Assembly (NCBI RefSeq): GCF_030272615.1
Contig: NC_081407.1
Location: 139,752,897-139,816,896 of the forward strand
Length of the DNA: 64,000 nucleotides
Direction: 5' to 3'
DNA from: Cryptomeria japonica
Lineage: Eukaryota; Streptophyta; Pinopsida; Cupressales; Cupressaceae
Both the position numbers and the translations under genes were made by a program. The notes under the pieces were generated by a model that saw only the letters and a program-made list of their open reading frames with translations, was not told where the DNA came from and searched no databases. Of this stretch, positions 37,440 to 50,280 are shown in pieces. Within the stretch, counting starts at the first letter, position 1, and every line of letters begins with the position of its first letter.

Positions 37440-38430
37440 TCTTTTCATCTATTTGTATAAATATATGATAAATGAAATCATCTTGGTATACCTTGATGAT
37501 TTGATAGAGTTACCTAAGAATAATAAATATCATTATTATCCTTTAGAGAAGGAATTTCAAAAGTGCTAATAGTTTGAAATCTATCTAAGGATTGTAAACA
37601 TTAAGAAGTGCATATTCAGTGTACCTAAAGAGAATCTACTAGAACATTTTGTTTCCAAGGATGGTATAATTGTTTATAATATGAGGAGTTATAGGCTATA
37701 CTTGAAGTTTCACTTTCTCAACATTATAAAATATTGACATATTTCCTAAGATAGGGTAATTTGGTTACAAAATTTTAAATTATGCTCTGTAGGCATATTG
37801 CACTCCATCACATTGATGCTGAAAGTTCCTAGTAGATTAGATGGATTTGAGAAGAGAAGTTGATATTTGAGTAGATAAAATATGCCCTCTCAAAGGAACG
37901 AATACTAAGTAACCTTGACTTCAGTCTATATGTTTATGGAGGAGAAGCAAGCATTATTGTAGTAGTAACTCAAAAGAGTGGAGTAGATAATAAAAATGAG
38001 CACCCAAGTTCTTTCTTTAGCGAGACATTGAAGGATAATAAAGAGAATTAGAGTTTGATGTAAGAGGAACTGAAATGAGAACCTTATGGAAGCCCTATGA
38101 GTAGATAGAATAACCACTAAGGAGGCCATATTAACCTCTCCTCATGCATCAGTTCATGGAAAAGAAGAAAGATTTCTCAACTTAGTTGAAATTTCAACAT
38201 TGGAAATAATCTTCTAGCTTAAAATTGATGAAACTAGTGTAATGTTGGTTAGAATGGCCTAGTTGGTACAAGTAGATAAGATCCATCACATAGGATCAAT
38301 TAAGAAAGAATTAGAGCATAGTCAAACATTGGTTTGAAAGAGTGTTGTATAAATTTTCTAACTACGTGATCTCGCACTCAAGTGGGATGAGAGTAGAGTG
38401 AAAATTGACGGAGATTAGTAACTAAAATTA
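37440..38430 (+). pseudogene. Decayed Ty3/gypsy pol fragment (RT, RNase H, integrase tail)
   Basis: Reading the + strand with frame changes gives EIILVYLDDLIEL (YLDD at 37489-37500, the RT catalytic box), then IKKCIFSVPKENLLEHFVSKDGI. At about 37990-38060 comes NEHPSSFFSETLKDNKEN, which is RNase H text normally reading EHPIAFMSKNLKDAE. At about 38240-38420 comes QVDKIHHIGSIKKEL...LRDLALKWDESR, resembling the integrase C-terminal DLVLRWDK region. The catalytic integrase core is missing between them, so there has been a deletion as well as many stops. No LTRs could be assigned. It is a different, older lineage from the 53428 polyprotein. Confidence 0.7.
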
Positions 38431-41400
38431 CTATAGAGAAACCCATAAAGTATTATATGATCTAATTACGGTAATGAATTTGAGTTTTCTATTATTTATA
38501 TAACCTTATTATTAATTTTTGTGAATGGAGTTCACATTCAACCTTACATGTAAGTGTTCTCTCCCCTTGTACATAATTCATTTCCTTAGATACTCAAACA
38601 CATTAATATTTATCTCTTTATTTATAAATCATAATCAACTTAATTATGTGACCTCATTCTATACATAATTCATGCTTTCCTTATGTTCGTCACCTTTTGA
38701 TCATTTTAATAAATTTTGATAGCATTAATAACGATCATCCTACAACATTCCTTTGTTTGGCTTAATTTTTTTGGGGCCATGAATCACAAAGTAAAATCCT
38801 ATATAAATGCTTCATCCAAAAAGAAAATTGGCTTAATAATATGTTTTATGTTGAAATTTAACATGATCCATCAATCTTGTTACATTGGCTTGATTTGATG
38901 GTTCCCACTAATCCTGCAAGTCTTGTGCAAAGTTAGAACCAAATTCTCTACCAACTATCCAATGGTTCATCACATTTTAAGATAATGTTTCTAGATAAGG
39001 TCAAGTTAAAATGTGAGTGATCAATCATTCCAAATCAAATTGATTTGATGACTCCAATTACTTCATAATTCTCAAAGAATTTTCCAAAATCAAAATGTGC
39101 ATAGATCATTGGTAGCTCACGATGTTTTATTCTTAGTAATTGATCATAAAGTAAGGTATTTTCCTTAAATAAAATCCTATAATATAGTGTAGGCCAATGA
39201 TCTTTACCACATCGACATGAAATGATAGTTCTCACTAATATTGGATTATCTCATTAAAAATTAAAATAAAATCCTTGTGAGAAATTAGATGAATTTGGGT
39301 ATTGAATCTAATACACTAAAAAAAAAAAGCTAAGCCATCTACCCCATAAAGGTCCAAAGTTAAATACGATTTATCAATCTTGCCACATTAGTTTTAATAT
39401 TGATGGCTTATACTACTAAAAAAAATACTTTAAGAAACTATCAAAATCAAATGTTTTTATGAACTATTTAATCTTTTATATGTTATATTCAAGACTATTA
39501 AAGTAAACAATGAGATATCAATCTCAAATGTAGTCCCAATATCGAGCATAAGCCATTGATATTGACACATTGTCCTAATTTAATTACTTGTGAATTAAAA
39601 AGGTTATGAATTCTTGTAGTATCCAAATTCTTAGGAAACATTGGATGCAATTCCAAAATGAAATTTTAGCCATCCATTCAATAAATGAATATGCTCTCAT
39701 ACCATATTCCTACATGTCTACACTATAGGAGGCTATTCCCTGTAGCCAAGAATTGATGATGGAGCCTTCATAGGCATCTAGATCACCAATTGCCATAAAT
39801 AATACAAAGATAGTTCAAATCTAAAAATTGGTGTGATCTATCTACTTCCATAGTGTAATTGAATATAGGTCTAGTTGGGGTGACTAAAGTTTGAATTAAA
39901 AATTATACAAATAATAGAGTCATACACATTCCTTATTTTTGGAAAGCAAGATAATTCTATAAGATTTATGAATTCATCATGTACAAAGATATTTAATAAT
40001 TTTTTCAAGTTTATAAGAGTAAGAGCACTTCGTATTCAAACTAAATAAAAAAGAGTAGGTTTTCAAAAGAATCAAGTGAAGATGAGACAAGGGAAAATAA
40101 TTAGACAAGAGATACCTTATATGCTCCACTATCAAAAAACAAAAAGTGACCATCCTTGAGCTCAACTTGGAATATGCATCATTGACCTTCATGTACCTAT
40201 AGATAAAGGTGGCTGCAACCAATAATCTCATCCCCTACTACCACATTGTCAATGTTGAGGTGGTAGAAGATGATACAAATTTTATTGGTGCCTCTCACCT
40301 CTTCACCAACACCATCTTGATTAAAGAAGGTGCATATAAGTGTCAAAAGAAAACTTTTTAGAAATATCCTCTTTAAGATACATATAGCTATCCAAATATA
40401 ACATGTAAATCTTTTTTGGCTAGATACCTAGTTCCCACTATTGACACATACTAAGATATCATCACTACTTGTGTTAGACAAATCAATGCATCATCCCAAA
40501 CCATAAGCGAAATAGGAAAGAAGTACTGATTCGTGTGCATAATTACCAAAAAATAGTTTGAAATATGCTAGGCATTCTATTAAGATCTTTCACTACAAGA
40601 CAAAAAACCTCTTCATAGTGTGAATAAAGGTACAAAACTAATTTACCTTTCCACATGGTGTTGAGATGATTCAAGGTGGAGACACAAGTAATATATATCA
40701 TGTTGGATTACCTATTGAGCACCATGATGATAAGACAATATATTTTGATTAGCTAGCTATCATCTACAAGTTGAGTTGAATTTTTCTATGTGAGATCCTT
40801 TCGTTAGATTTCTCCTAGTACCTATAGGATAAAAAGGAACACTATTTGGTGAATTTTAGTGGGCCATAAATTTTTTAGGTACCCCCACCTATCCTCCATA
40901 TGATTCTCCACTAGTATTACTAGCTCTATCTTAATTATTAACCGGCCTAAACTTCCCCATTCTTCTAAAAGGCATGACCTAGTAACTTTTGGATCCACCA
41001 CCTAAACCAAAAATTAAATTAAAACAAATTTATTGAGTTCCTAATCCCAACCCTTTGCTTGATCAATAAGCACACACACTAAAGATCATCAGGTCTTCCA
41101 TCATGATCATAAGGCCCCTATATAAAGATAATTGGAATTTCAACAATGATAACACATCAAGAAGAGTAAATGGATATTGTTGCAAAGTCTACAAAATACC
41201 AAGGAACATTATAAATAAGGTGTTTCCCTAGATTTCATCCACCAATCAGACACCATAGACCAATATTTAAAAAAAAATTTGAGGCAAGGCTACCTTATAT
41301 TACCTCCCACACCCTTGCAATGGCATCATGTCATCAAAAGGAAGGCAACTAAAGTCTTGGATGCTAGGATAGGGGAGCTACAATTAGACCTAATTTAATA

Positions 41401-42080
41401 GAATAATTCTTTACATGGTTTGAAAAGATAAACAATAGAGAGAAAATAAAGTTTTCTTGTGAATCCTACCCAAACATTGAGGACAAGAAGGGAATTAGGA
41501 GGAGGATGTGAACAAGTTTATTGAAACCTAGCTAATTTCCTTTCTAGCCCTATTATTGCAACCCTATGGGAATTTATAGAGAAAGGTCAAATACTAAAAG
41601 GTGGACCTATGCAACAACTAGGACTCTTTAAATCAGTTGTATTGGAGTGATAAAAATATGGTTAGATGGTGGAGATTTTGGCAATAGGTTCAAAAGAGTG
41701 AAATATGTTTCATGAGCATGGTAATCGGGAAGGAAGTATTATTTTAAATATGAGAAGAGAAATTTTAATGACCAAATATTTATACATAGGGTAAATTTCA
41801 TGCTAGATATCGTGAATTTATTTTTTCATGGATAATGTTTTAAGTGGCAATTAGAACGTGTTGTGCTAGGATATATCATTTGGGGCATAAATGAAGGGAA
41901 AATATCAATTGGTATATTGCATATGCCCATATCTAGTTTTGAATCTAATGTTTAGATAAGTCATTAGTCAAGTGTACATTTGATATTAACATTTTAATTG
42001 GATATATATATTTTTGAGATTTTTAATTAAGGAAGCAATTTAGAATCTCTTGGAGAGTTGTAAAAATTTCATTTAAATTT
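38431..42080. other. AT-rich region without recognised genes
   Basis: Scanned on both strands; only short, stop-limited frames are present. No terminal repeats, zinc knuckles or polymerase motifs were recognised. It is probably highly decayed repeat sequence. Confidence 0.45.
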
Positions 42081-42439
42081 ATTTTTGTATGCAAAAAATT
42101 GTGAATGCAAGATGAAGAAGATTAAAATACTAAACTAAACATCTAAACAAACACAAAAATCTACCACACTCATGATAAAGAAGCTAAAAGGGAATTTCGA
42201 AAGAAACTGGTAAACAAAAGAAACACAAACTCTCTTAAAACCCTTGATTTGATTGTCTTTTGGTTGGATGTGTGCTCCGTATGTTGTAGATGCTCGATTT
42301 TTCTCCATGATGGTTGAAGTAAGATAAGGATAAATGGGAAAATGGATGCTAAAATGATAATGGATGCAAAGGATGAATGAATAATTCAACATTACGATGG
42401 TATGAAATCTTGAAAGTGAATGCAAATGGATATAAGATG

Positions 42440-43493
42440 TGTTGGAATCAAGGAACACTGAGAGGGGCGGGGGGGGGGGGGGATGAATCAATGTTTTGCA
42501 ATTTTTTAACATTCTTAATCTGATTTTGCAACCACTTAATGCAACTGAACAAAAGAAAAATGCAAACACATAAACCAAATATCTACCACACCATAACATC
42601 AAGATTTATACGTGGAAAATCCGGTTAAGGGAAAAACCATAGCGGGATTGAGACCCACAATATTTATATACTCTGTTAAAAGTATAGAAATATTACATAA
42701 GGGGAATGCACATGCATTCAGACACACTGCCTAGAGCTCATTGCTCAAATTACAATAAGGGATACAACCCCAAAAGGCTCATTGCCTTACAATATGATTA
42801 CAAAAAATAATTGGAATGTCTAAACTAATAAACAACATCTACAAATGACAAAATACAATTTTGATTAAGCACAAAACATTCAGGCTTACTCTACTCTGCT
42901 ACACTGCTCTGTTATGATATTCTGCATTATACTGGAGCACAAATCCTTCACATGCGCATGTGAAACTGTGGACAATCGCTCACAACCACTTTCCACACAA
43001 TCACCAATACCAAAAATGATCATATCAATCATTGTTATATGTCCGCAACATCAAATTAGATCTTTTACATGTTGACCCAAAAACACATAACATGCAAATG
43101 AAACGTGTATATCAAGTCGACTCAATCTAATCCAAAACAATCATTCAGACCAAAGCAAGTTGTCCACATGGTTCCCACATGTTGGCTTAACATCCTTGAA
43201 CACACAAATAATCATCAAAATTACTTTGCATGATCTATACAACGAATATCCACACATTACTGCTGATGAACACTGTTCTAACCAAAAACCTATATACCGG
43301 ACCTTCCACCTCACTCAAATCATCACCGCAGGCCACAAACCTAGAATAAGGTAGATTACACATCCATAATGCTTCTCCAAAATCCACAACACCAAATACT
43401 CAGCACAACTGAACCACCAATCAAACCTCAATCTCTCTTCCGGTATGAATCAATGACAACATCTAAACAACAATGCAATGTCTCTTGCCAACA
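42440..43493 (-). repeat. 3' LTR of the 42440-49325 element
   Basis: 1054 bp. Near its left end is GAGAGGGGCG followed by a run of about 14 G and GATGAATCAATG. It shares GCAACTGAACAAAAGAAAAA, AGGCTCAYTGCCTTACAATA and GATCATATCAATCA words with the right copy in the same order. Confidence 0.9.
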
Positions 43494-43989
43494 ATCTCCC
43501 CCTTTGGCATTTATGGCAACACTTAGTGAAAAATGACTAAGTGTCCGACCAAAACTAAAATGCTATATACAACAGCAAGAATCTATCGAACAGACTCCAA
43601 GACTAAAAAAGTCCCCCTAAGATCAACAAGATCAACATTTTTCACACCTCTATACTCCCCCTTTGACATTAATGGAAAAGGTAGGGTTCCAAAAACTATT
43701 TCAAACCAAAAATGCTTATTTACATATGTACACACAGTCTTTGCTCACAAAAACTTGAAGATGTCTGCATAATAGTTCTTCAATGTAACTAGATGGCTAT
43801 CCCAATGCTTCTTCAAACTCTCCAACACAATTATAAGTCCACTAAACAGGTAAGCTTAGGCCTCTACTATTTTTAGATCTGTCGAATCATTATTGGCCAG
43901 AGAATCTTAAGTATCTATCAAGGCACTAAGCATAAAATCCAACTTGGGAGTAATGCAACTCCGAAGTTCTCCAACTCTTTTAGTTATTT

Positions 43990-46950
43990 TATCCCTTTCA
44001 TAACTCAAGCTTTTGATATTCTCAAGCAATTATATCAGTTGATCTTGATGAATTCTCAAAGAAACTAACAGAGGATCAATCAACTGAGATATACACGCTA
44101 GCTCATCCTCATCCTCCTTAGACTTCTTCTCAAAGTCCTTAGTGAACCTTTTCAAAGATAGGGATGATATGTACAAGTTTCCACCTTCGGATAGTGCTTT
44201 TTGCATACTCTTTACACAAGAATTTAATGTGACTCTGTCATTTGCAATCATCTTTTTCAAAGTCTGGAGCCTCTTTGTATCAAATTCATTTCATACCTTC
44301 TTCTCAGCATTAATTTTTCAAAAACTCTGGATGTCAGGGTTCACAACATATTGTCCTCAATATGTGACTTTAAGAGATCCTCACTGGCCTTTCGTTGAGA
44401 AAATGATGCAAGTTGAAGCTTTTGGATGGGAGACAGAGAGGCGGGGTTAATAGGACCTTGCACAAATTTTGGATCATCAATTATTTTCTTTCCCTTCACT
44501 GGCTCTGCAGTGTCTCCTGCTTTAGTCTCAACTTCAACCTTAACCTCCACCTTCTCCTTTTCTGCATTCTTCTCAGTATCTGCTTCCTTTTGAAGAACTG
44601 AAGGGTTATCTACATCAACTAAAGGATTATCATCCTTGTCCTTACCCTCATCTAATTTTCCTGCATCCTTTTCACCCTGGTCAACTGCATCCTCAACTCT
44701 AACTTCTTCTTGCATATTAACCTTTACTTTTTCAATTGTTTGAACTTCCAGGATAGAAGTAGTATCATCCATTGTTTTCTCAGCTCCCGGATTTTATCTT
44801 GTGATGGCATGTTTTGAGATTCAAGATGAGATTCATCTTGTCCTCTTTCCTGATTAATTTCATATTGATTCTCAAGTAATATTTTTGTCAAGACTTTCTC
44901 TAATTCTTTTGCAACCTCATCAATTTTCCCTAACATGATTTCGTTCACTCTGGTTTTAATCTAGAACTCATTCTTTGCTAACTTGAGTAATCTAGAAATC
45001 TCCTCCTTAGAAATTATTGTTCATAAGTTAACTAATAAATATCCTCTAATTCTTTCTTCTTCCGCTTTTGGAGTCTCTTCTCATATCCAAAACTTTTTAT
45101 AGACTCTTAGGAATCTCAGACATTAATTCTATCAAGGCTTTTCTATATACATTCATATATTCTACAGTGGCTTCCTCTAATGTTCGTTTACCATTCTCAT
45201 CAAAATTTTCATACCATTCTGATAATGGCCCTTCAAGTTACAATTCTTTACTACTTCATTCACAATTTCATTTAAAGACATAGGAGGTTTAACTTCAAAT
45301 TTTCCTTGCTTCATTACCTCATCAATTTTAGATGGCTTTGATTTCTTGCTTGGCCTTGCTCTATTAGATGGTTTCTCCTTTGCAACCTTAGTGACCTTAG
45401 TTGATTTTTCCTTCACCTCCTTTAAGGCTTCATCTGACTCAGTTTCTTCATCATATACAATCACAAATCTTACTTGTATCTCCTTTTTCTTTGCTTCATT
45501 GGATTATTTTCCTGATGGTTTAGGTTTGCTTGCACACTTTGCAGGACTAGAGGAGGGAGAAACACCTCTTGATTGACTTGGATTAAGTGTAGATGCTTCC
45601 AATTTGGCTTTCTCCTTCTTGACAATCTGTTCTTCTGAGAAGATGTTCCTCTATCTCACTTTCTAGACCACCACCTTGGTTATTCCCATGCTCTCTGCAA
45701 GAGCCTCAACTTCCTTTCTTACTTTCTTCTGAATTACTGGCGTCTTAAACTATTGATGCAACTTCAAGCTCTTTTCTTTGTATGTTCCAAATCTCTCCTC
45801 ATTAGGATCCACTGGTTTACTCAACAAGTGTTATGCATAGAGTTCCAATATTTTATCTTCAACTTCATATCCCATAGGTAGAATCCATGAAGTTATTGGT
45901 TCTACTGCCTCCATCAAGTGTTGATCTGTGTCAACCATAAAACAAACTGAGTCCTGATATTTCTCCACTATGAACTTAGGGATCCTTTCCCTCTCATGCA
46001 TTTCCTTCTAGAAATTCTTGAAATATCCCCATAAATGTTTATTCCATACCTTAGAGTCATCTAAATTGTATAGATATTCTCTGATTTTAACTCCTACCGG
46101 TCTGTCAAAGTCCCATTGCACCTGCCCAATTCTCGATACTTCATTCATAAATTAGAAAAAAAAAGTAGGAGAAGAGTTCCATACTTGAAAGGATGTTTCT
46201 TTTTCTCTTTGATGTTCTTTAAATTCTTTATCAACTCATTCTAGAGCAGTTCATAGAGATCATACTTCTTGTTTTCTATCATCATCTCATAAGCATAATA
46301 TATTGCAGTTTAGAAAACATAATTTTCCTTGCTGGAGTAGTAAATATTGTACCCAATCATCATAGAATCAAATTTGATTCCATCCTCCAAGATATCATTG
46401 ATTTCCCTTGTTTGTCAAATTTAGATCCGCTTGCATTCGTCATAATATTATTCTTCGAAGCCCTTTAATGATGGCAACTCTCTAAATGAACATAAACCAG
46501 TAACGACTCTAATTACATTCTTTGTGATCTTTTGGGGATTGTTTAACCACAATAATTCATCATGCATTCTACTTAATACATACCGGACCCATTTAGATTC
46601 TTCAAACATCAGGAATCTTACATACTGTGCGAAACCCTTGTCTTCCAATCCTCAAAATTTTGATTTTAGCATTGAACTCTTATCAGACAACTGATTATTG
46701 TACATATTTAACATGTGTGAGCTTCCAAATTCCTTAATTGGACAATGGGTGTAAACCTTAACATATTCAATATGTAGGACATCGTATGGCACAAATGAAA
46801 ATGTGCTTTTCGGATCATCTTTCATGGAGATAAATGGATGATGTTTGAAATTTGGCCGTCCATACTCAATGATATCAACAACAAGAAGGGTAGCAATACC
46901 ATATGCAACCATTTCATAAAATTCAGACTTCAAACTTAAAAATTTCTACC
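43990..46950 (-). pseudogene. Second ORF (unknown protein) of the nested copia-like element
   Basis: On the minus strand, starting right, the frames read MKSEFYEMVAYGIATLLVVD (46933-46652), then FAQYVRFLMFEESKWVRYVL and NVIRVVTGLCSFRELPS (46648-46448). Next come YDLYELL, HPFKYGTLLL and, near 46100, WDFDRPVGVKIREYLYNLDD. After these comes a long Lys/Glu-rich tail (45464-45177 with KSTKVTKVAKEKPSNRARPS; 44948-44341, acidic; 44260-44030). A few stops break what was probably one protein of 800-1000 residues: an N-terminal globular part and a charged, disordered or coiled C-terminal part. No known domain was recognised. Motif order matches the 31130-33170 ORF of the related element. Its role is unknown; placement suggests an element-borne accessory or replacement for pol. 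Confidence 0.5.
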
Positions 46951-47274
46951 AATAAATACCTTGACCATCAGATTAGGATTTCTTGCCAAAACACTCCCAA
47001 ATACTGTATCTTCAAGAATTCCTTTCTAGATCTTCAAATATGTTGAATAACTTCCAAAAATCCTTCAAACAAATTTGCAATCATCAAATATCACTTCTGC
47101 AACCTGTCGAAATTAGGCATAGATCTCAAATAGGGGGTTTATAATATTTTCATGATAGCTTTCCCCAAGGCTAGATGCCTTAGTTCAGTTACTGGATTAG
47201 GCTCAAATACTGGAATCATGTGAAGATCCATTCCCTGCATCATTATCGCTCTTCTTTACCCAAGTCTTCTTCAT

Positions 47275-48320
47275 CTAATCTCTGATCTCTTCAACTTTTG
47301 ATTTTCCCTTCTCATCTACCTTCACATTCTTGTTCTTGTCTTCCAGACACAAACCTCTTCTATTCATTTTTATGTTTCTGCAATACTTGGCAATGTGACC
47401 GGATTTGTTGCAAGCATAGCAAACAACATTTCCTTGTCTAGGCCTGAAGTTCATCTGGTTTCCTCTTGATCTGCATTGATTAGCAACATGTCCAAACCTA
47501 CCACATGCATAACATCTTACATTTCTCCTATTTTGAAAGTTATTCATCACACTTCTGCTTTCATTTGATTTATGACCATATTTGTTGCATTTAAAACATT
47601 GACCGTAGAAAGATGGACCATTATTATTCATCCTATTTCTGCATTGACTAGCCATATGACCAAATTTGTTGCAAACAAAATAGTTACCATTTAACTTATG
47701 AGCATTAGATTGCCTTATCAGAGGCCTTCTTGAATTGTTCTTTTGTTGTGTTGATTTGGAGCTTTCACCTTTCTCAAATCCAAGACCTCTTGTGTCATTA
47801 GCATTCCTCTAGCTTTCAAGCATTTCATCAACTCTTCTTGAGCTGATCTAAAACTTCTCCTTATACTCATTTGCAACATCAAGATCATATCTAAGAAGAA
47901 TGATCCGCCTTTAAAGATCTTCCTCATGTTGTCTAACTTCTTGCAGGTCAAGTTTCAGTTGTTCATTCTCATTCTCAAGTCTGCAACATTCATCAAATTT
48001 GTCTTTTAGTAACTGAGAAATATTTTCCTCATTCTTCTTCCTTTCCTCAATCTCCTTTGTCAATCTCATCACAATGGCTTCCATCTCATTCTTCTCCAAG
48101 ACAACATTATCTCTAGCAAGCCTCTCACATTATTTTGTATTCCCCTTCAAGGCTTCTTCATCAATGATTTGATTTTTTTTCTCCTTTAACTTGTCAAAAA
48201 ATTCCTTATATTTTCCCTTAACTTGTTCAGCTGATCTTTCAATAATTCAATGAAGTTCTCAGTATCCCTAAGGTTTACTTTCACTTGTCAGACCTTAGCT
48301 TGTGATTGATCAAGATCTTC
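47275..48320 (-). pseudogene. Gag remnant with coiled coil and four CCHC knuckles
   Basis: Minus-strand frame 48099-47911 is coiled coil (LTKEIEERKKNEENISQLL, then CCRLENENEQLKLDL). After a frame break, 47655-47275 is open and carries a row of retroviral-type zinc knuckles. The first, CNKFGHMASQC, straddles its start. The others are CFKCNKYGHKSNES (last Cys replaced by Ser), CYACGRFGHVANQC and CYACNKSGHIAKYC. A basic tail and KVDEKGKSKVEEIRD end it. The knuckles bind element RNA during packaging in related elements. The N-terminal capsid part is lost in the deletion that also removed the LTR edge, and stops are present. Confidence 0.75.
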
Positions 48321-48329
48321 AAGTGCAAC

Positions 48330-49325
48330 ATGCAACTGAACAAAAGAAAAATGCAAACACATAAACCAAATATCCACCACACCATGACGCCAAGATTTAT
48401 ACGTAACAAACCCAATTAAGGGAAAAACCAAGGTGGGATTGAGACCCACAATATTAATATACTCTGTTAGAAGTCACTGTCTAGAGCTCTGCTCAAATTT
48501 CAGTAAGGGCTACAACCCCAGAAGGCTCACTGCCTTACAATATGATTACAAAAGATAATTGGAATGTCTAAGTTGATAAACAACATCTACAAATGCCAAA
48601 ATATAGTTTTGGTTAAGCACAAAACATTCAAGCTTACTCTGCTCTGCTACACTGCTCTGCTATGATATTTTACATTATACCAGAGCACAACTCCTTCACA
48701 TGAGTACGTGAAACTACGTATAATTGCTCATAACCACTTTCCACACAATCACCGATACCAAAAATGATCATATCAATCACTCTTATATATCCGCAACATC
48801 AAATTAGATCTTTTACATGTCGACCCAAAAATGCATAACATGCAAATGAAATGTGTATACCAAGTCGGCTCATTCCAATCTGAAACAACCATGCAGACCA
48901 AAGCAATTTGTCCACATGCTTCCCACATGTCGACTTAACATCCTCGAACACATAAATAATCATTAAAATTACTCCACACAATCCACACAATGAATATCCA
49001 CATGTTACTGCTGATGAGCATTGTTCTAACCAACAACTTGTATACCGGACCTTCCAACTCACTCAAGAATCATCACCGAAGGCCACAAACATGGAATATG
49101 GTAGATTACATATCCACAATGTTTCTTCGAGATCCGCAACACCAAATACTCAACACAACGAAACCGCCAACCAAATTACTATACATTACCAGATATCCTG
49201 TTCTATCTCACCAGACGTCAATCTCTCTTTCGATATGAATGAATCATGGATTGCGGATTGAATATTTGACTCTAGTTGCCATCAATGACAACATTCGAAC
49301 AACAATTCAGTGTCTCTTGCCAACA
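48330..49325 (-). repeat. Truncated 5' LTR of the 42440-49325 element
   Basis: 996 bp. Homology to the left LTR starts abruptly at ATGCAACTGAACAAAAG, and the segment expected to its left (about 99 bp with the G tract) is absent. It ends GTCTCTTGCCAACA directly at the AGATG target copy. Confidence 0.88.
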
Positions 49326-49655
49326 AGATGAGGATTCAAAATGGCATTATAATGGTATGAAAATGAGAAGTGGATTGATTGTGAATAAAAATGAGGGGAT
49401 TAAATAGGCCAAGTTGGGAGAAGAAGAGACATGAAAATGAGACACTTGTTCTTGAGAAGGGCAAACACCATGGATGAAAATGGCAAGTGTCATGGAAAAT
49501 AATGAAAAGTGTCCTTGAGGACACATGCCTATTTGAGAGAGAGACACCCAAATAAGAAGGTTTCATTCCAAATATTAGGATATTTCCAAATATCAAGATA
49601 AGTAGGATATTTCCCCAAATTTTAGGAAATTTCGCCAAATATTAGGATATTTAGG

Positions 49656-49920
49656 AATACACACATATGGAGTGGGAAAGAGGTTGGAAGGGATAAGGTT
49701 GACTAAAACCCAAGGAAATAAAAGGATTCATTTCCAAATATTAGGTTATTTCCAAATATTAGGATATTTAGGAATACACACATATGGGGTGGGAAAGAGA
49801 TTGGAAGGGATAAGGTTGACTAAAACCCAAGGAAATAAAATGATTCATTTCCAAATACACTCATATGGGATGGGAAAGAGGTTGGAAGGGATAAGGTTGA
49901 CTAAAACCCAAGGTTAGTTA
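49656..49920 (+). repeat. Tandem repeat of about 100 bp, three copies, in the solo LTR
   Basis: ACACATATGGRGTGGGAAAG, then AGRTTGGAAGGGATAAGG and TTGACTAAAACCCAAGG, occurs three times (starting near 49662, 49779 and 49858), separated by CATTTCCAAATATTAGG-type spacers of different length. Because the unit keeps a frame open, an 81-codon periodic frame exists (GKRLEGIRLTKTQGNK repeats), but this is very unlikely to be a gene. Confidence 0.85.
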
Positions 49921-50280
49921 ATGGGTTAAGTTAGAGAAAGAGTTAGATGAGGGAAAGTTAGAAGACATGTGAGGAAATATAATTAATTTAATTAATTAAT
50001 TCCATAAGGGATATTAAGAGGAAAGGACAAAAATGAATTAAATAGTCAAACTATGCATTTGATTTATTTAATAGAAGAAGGGATCACATTTAATTAATTA
50101 ATTCATTTATGATTGTTAATTAATTAATTAAAGAAGGACTATAGCATAATTGACAAAATTAATTAGCTAGGAGGAGGGAACACTAATTAATTAGATAATG
50201 TGTAATTATTTATTTTAAGAGCATTTCAGATAGCTAAATTAAATTAATTAAATTAATCAAATTTAGGTGTCTACAATTTT

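Larger units (their letters stand above)
42435..49330 (-). mobile_element. Pol-less copia-like LTR element nested in the solo LTR (target duplication AGATG)
   Basis: LTRs at 42440-43493 (left, 3' in element sense) and 48330-49325 (right, 5'). AGATG lies at 42435-42439 and 49326-49330. The minus-strand polypurine tract AAAGGGGGAGAT abuts the 3' LTR, which starts TGTTGGCAAGAGACATTG. The right LTR lacks the 99 bp corresponding to 42440-42538, and the primer site and gag start are missing too, so a deletion has removed the 5' LTR/leader junction. The interior encodes a coiled-coil CCHC Gag and a second protein related to that of the 29886 element. No pol was seen. Confidence 0.88.
42081..50280 (-). 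mobile_element. Solo LTR, Tat-like, minus strand, split by a nested element (target duplication ATTTT)
   Basis: On the minus strand the LTR begins TGTAGACACCTAAATTTGAT (right end, 50275) and ends TTTTTTGCATACA (left end, 42086). ATTTT lies at 42081-42085 and 50276-50280. Removing the nested 6886-bp element and one AGATG copy leaves about 1.3 kb. The right part has the TTAATTAATT-rich start seen in the other Tat-like LTRs and a 49660-49920 tandem repeat. The left terminus was located by the target duplication, so it is less certain than the right. Confidence 0.68.

Noticed and set aside
42135-42602. 155-codon minus-strand frame with a poly-proline stretch
   Set aside because: It spans the junction between the solo LTR and the nested element, and the prolines come from the homopolymer G tract of the LTR.
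49672-49917. 81-codon repeat protein (GKRLEGIRLTKTQG)
   Set aside because: It is a tandem DNA repeat within a solo LTR; no sign of expression or of a protein family.
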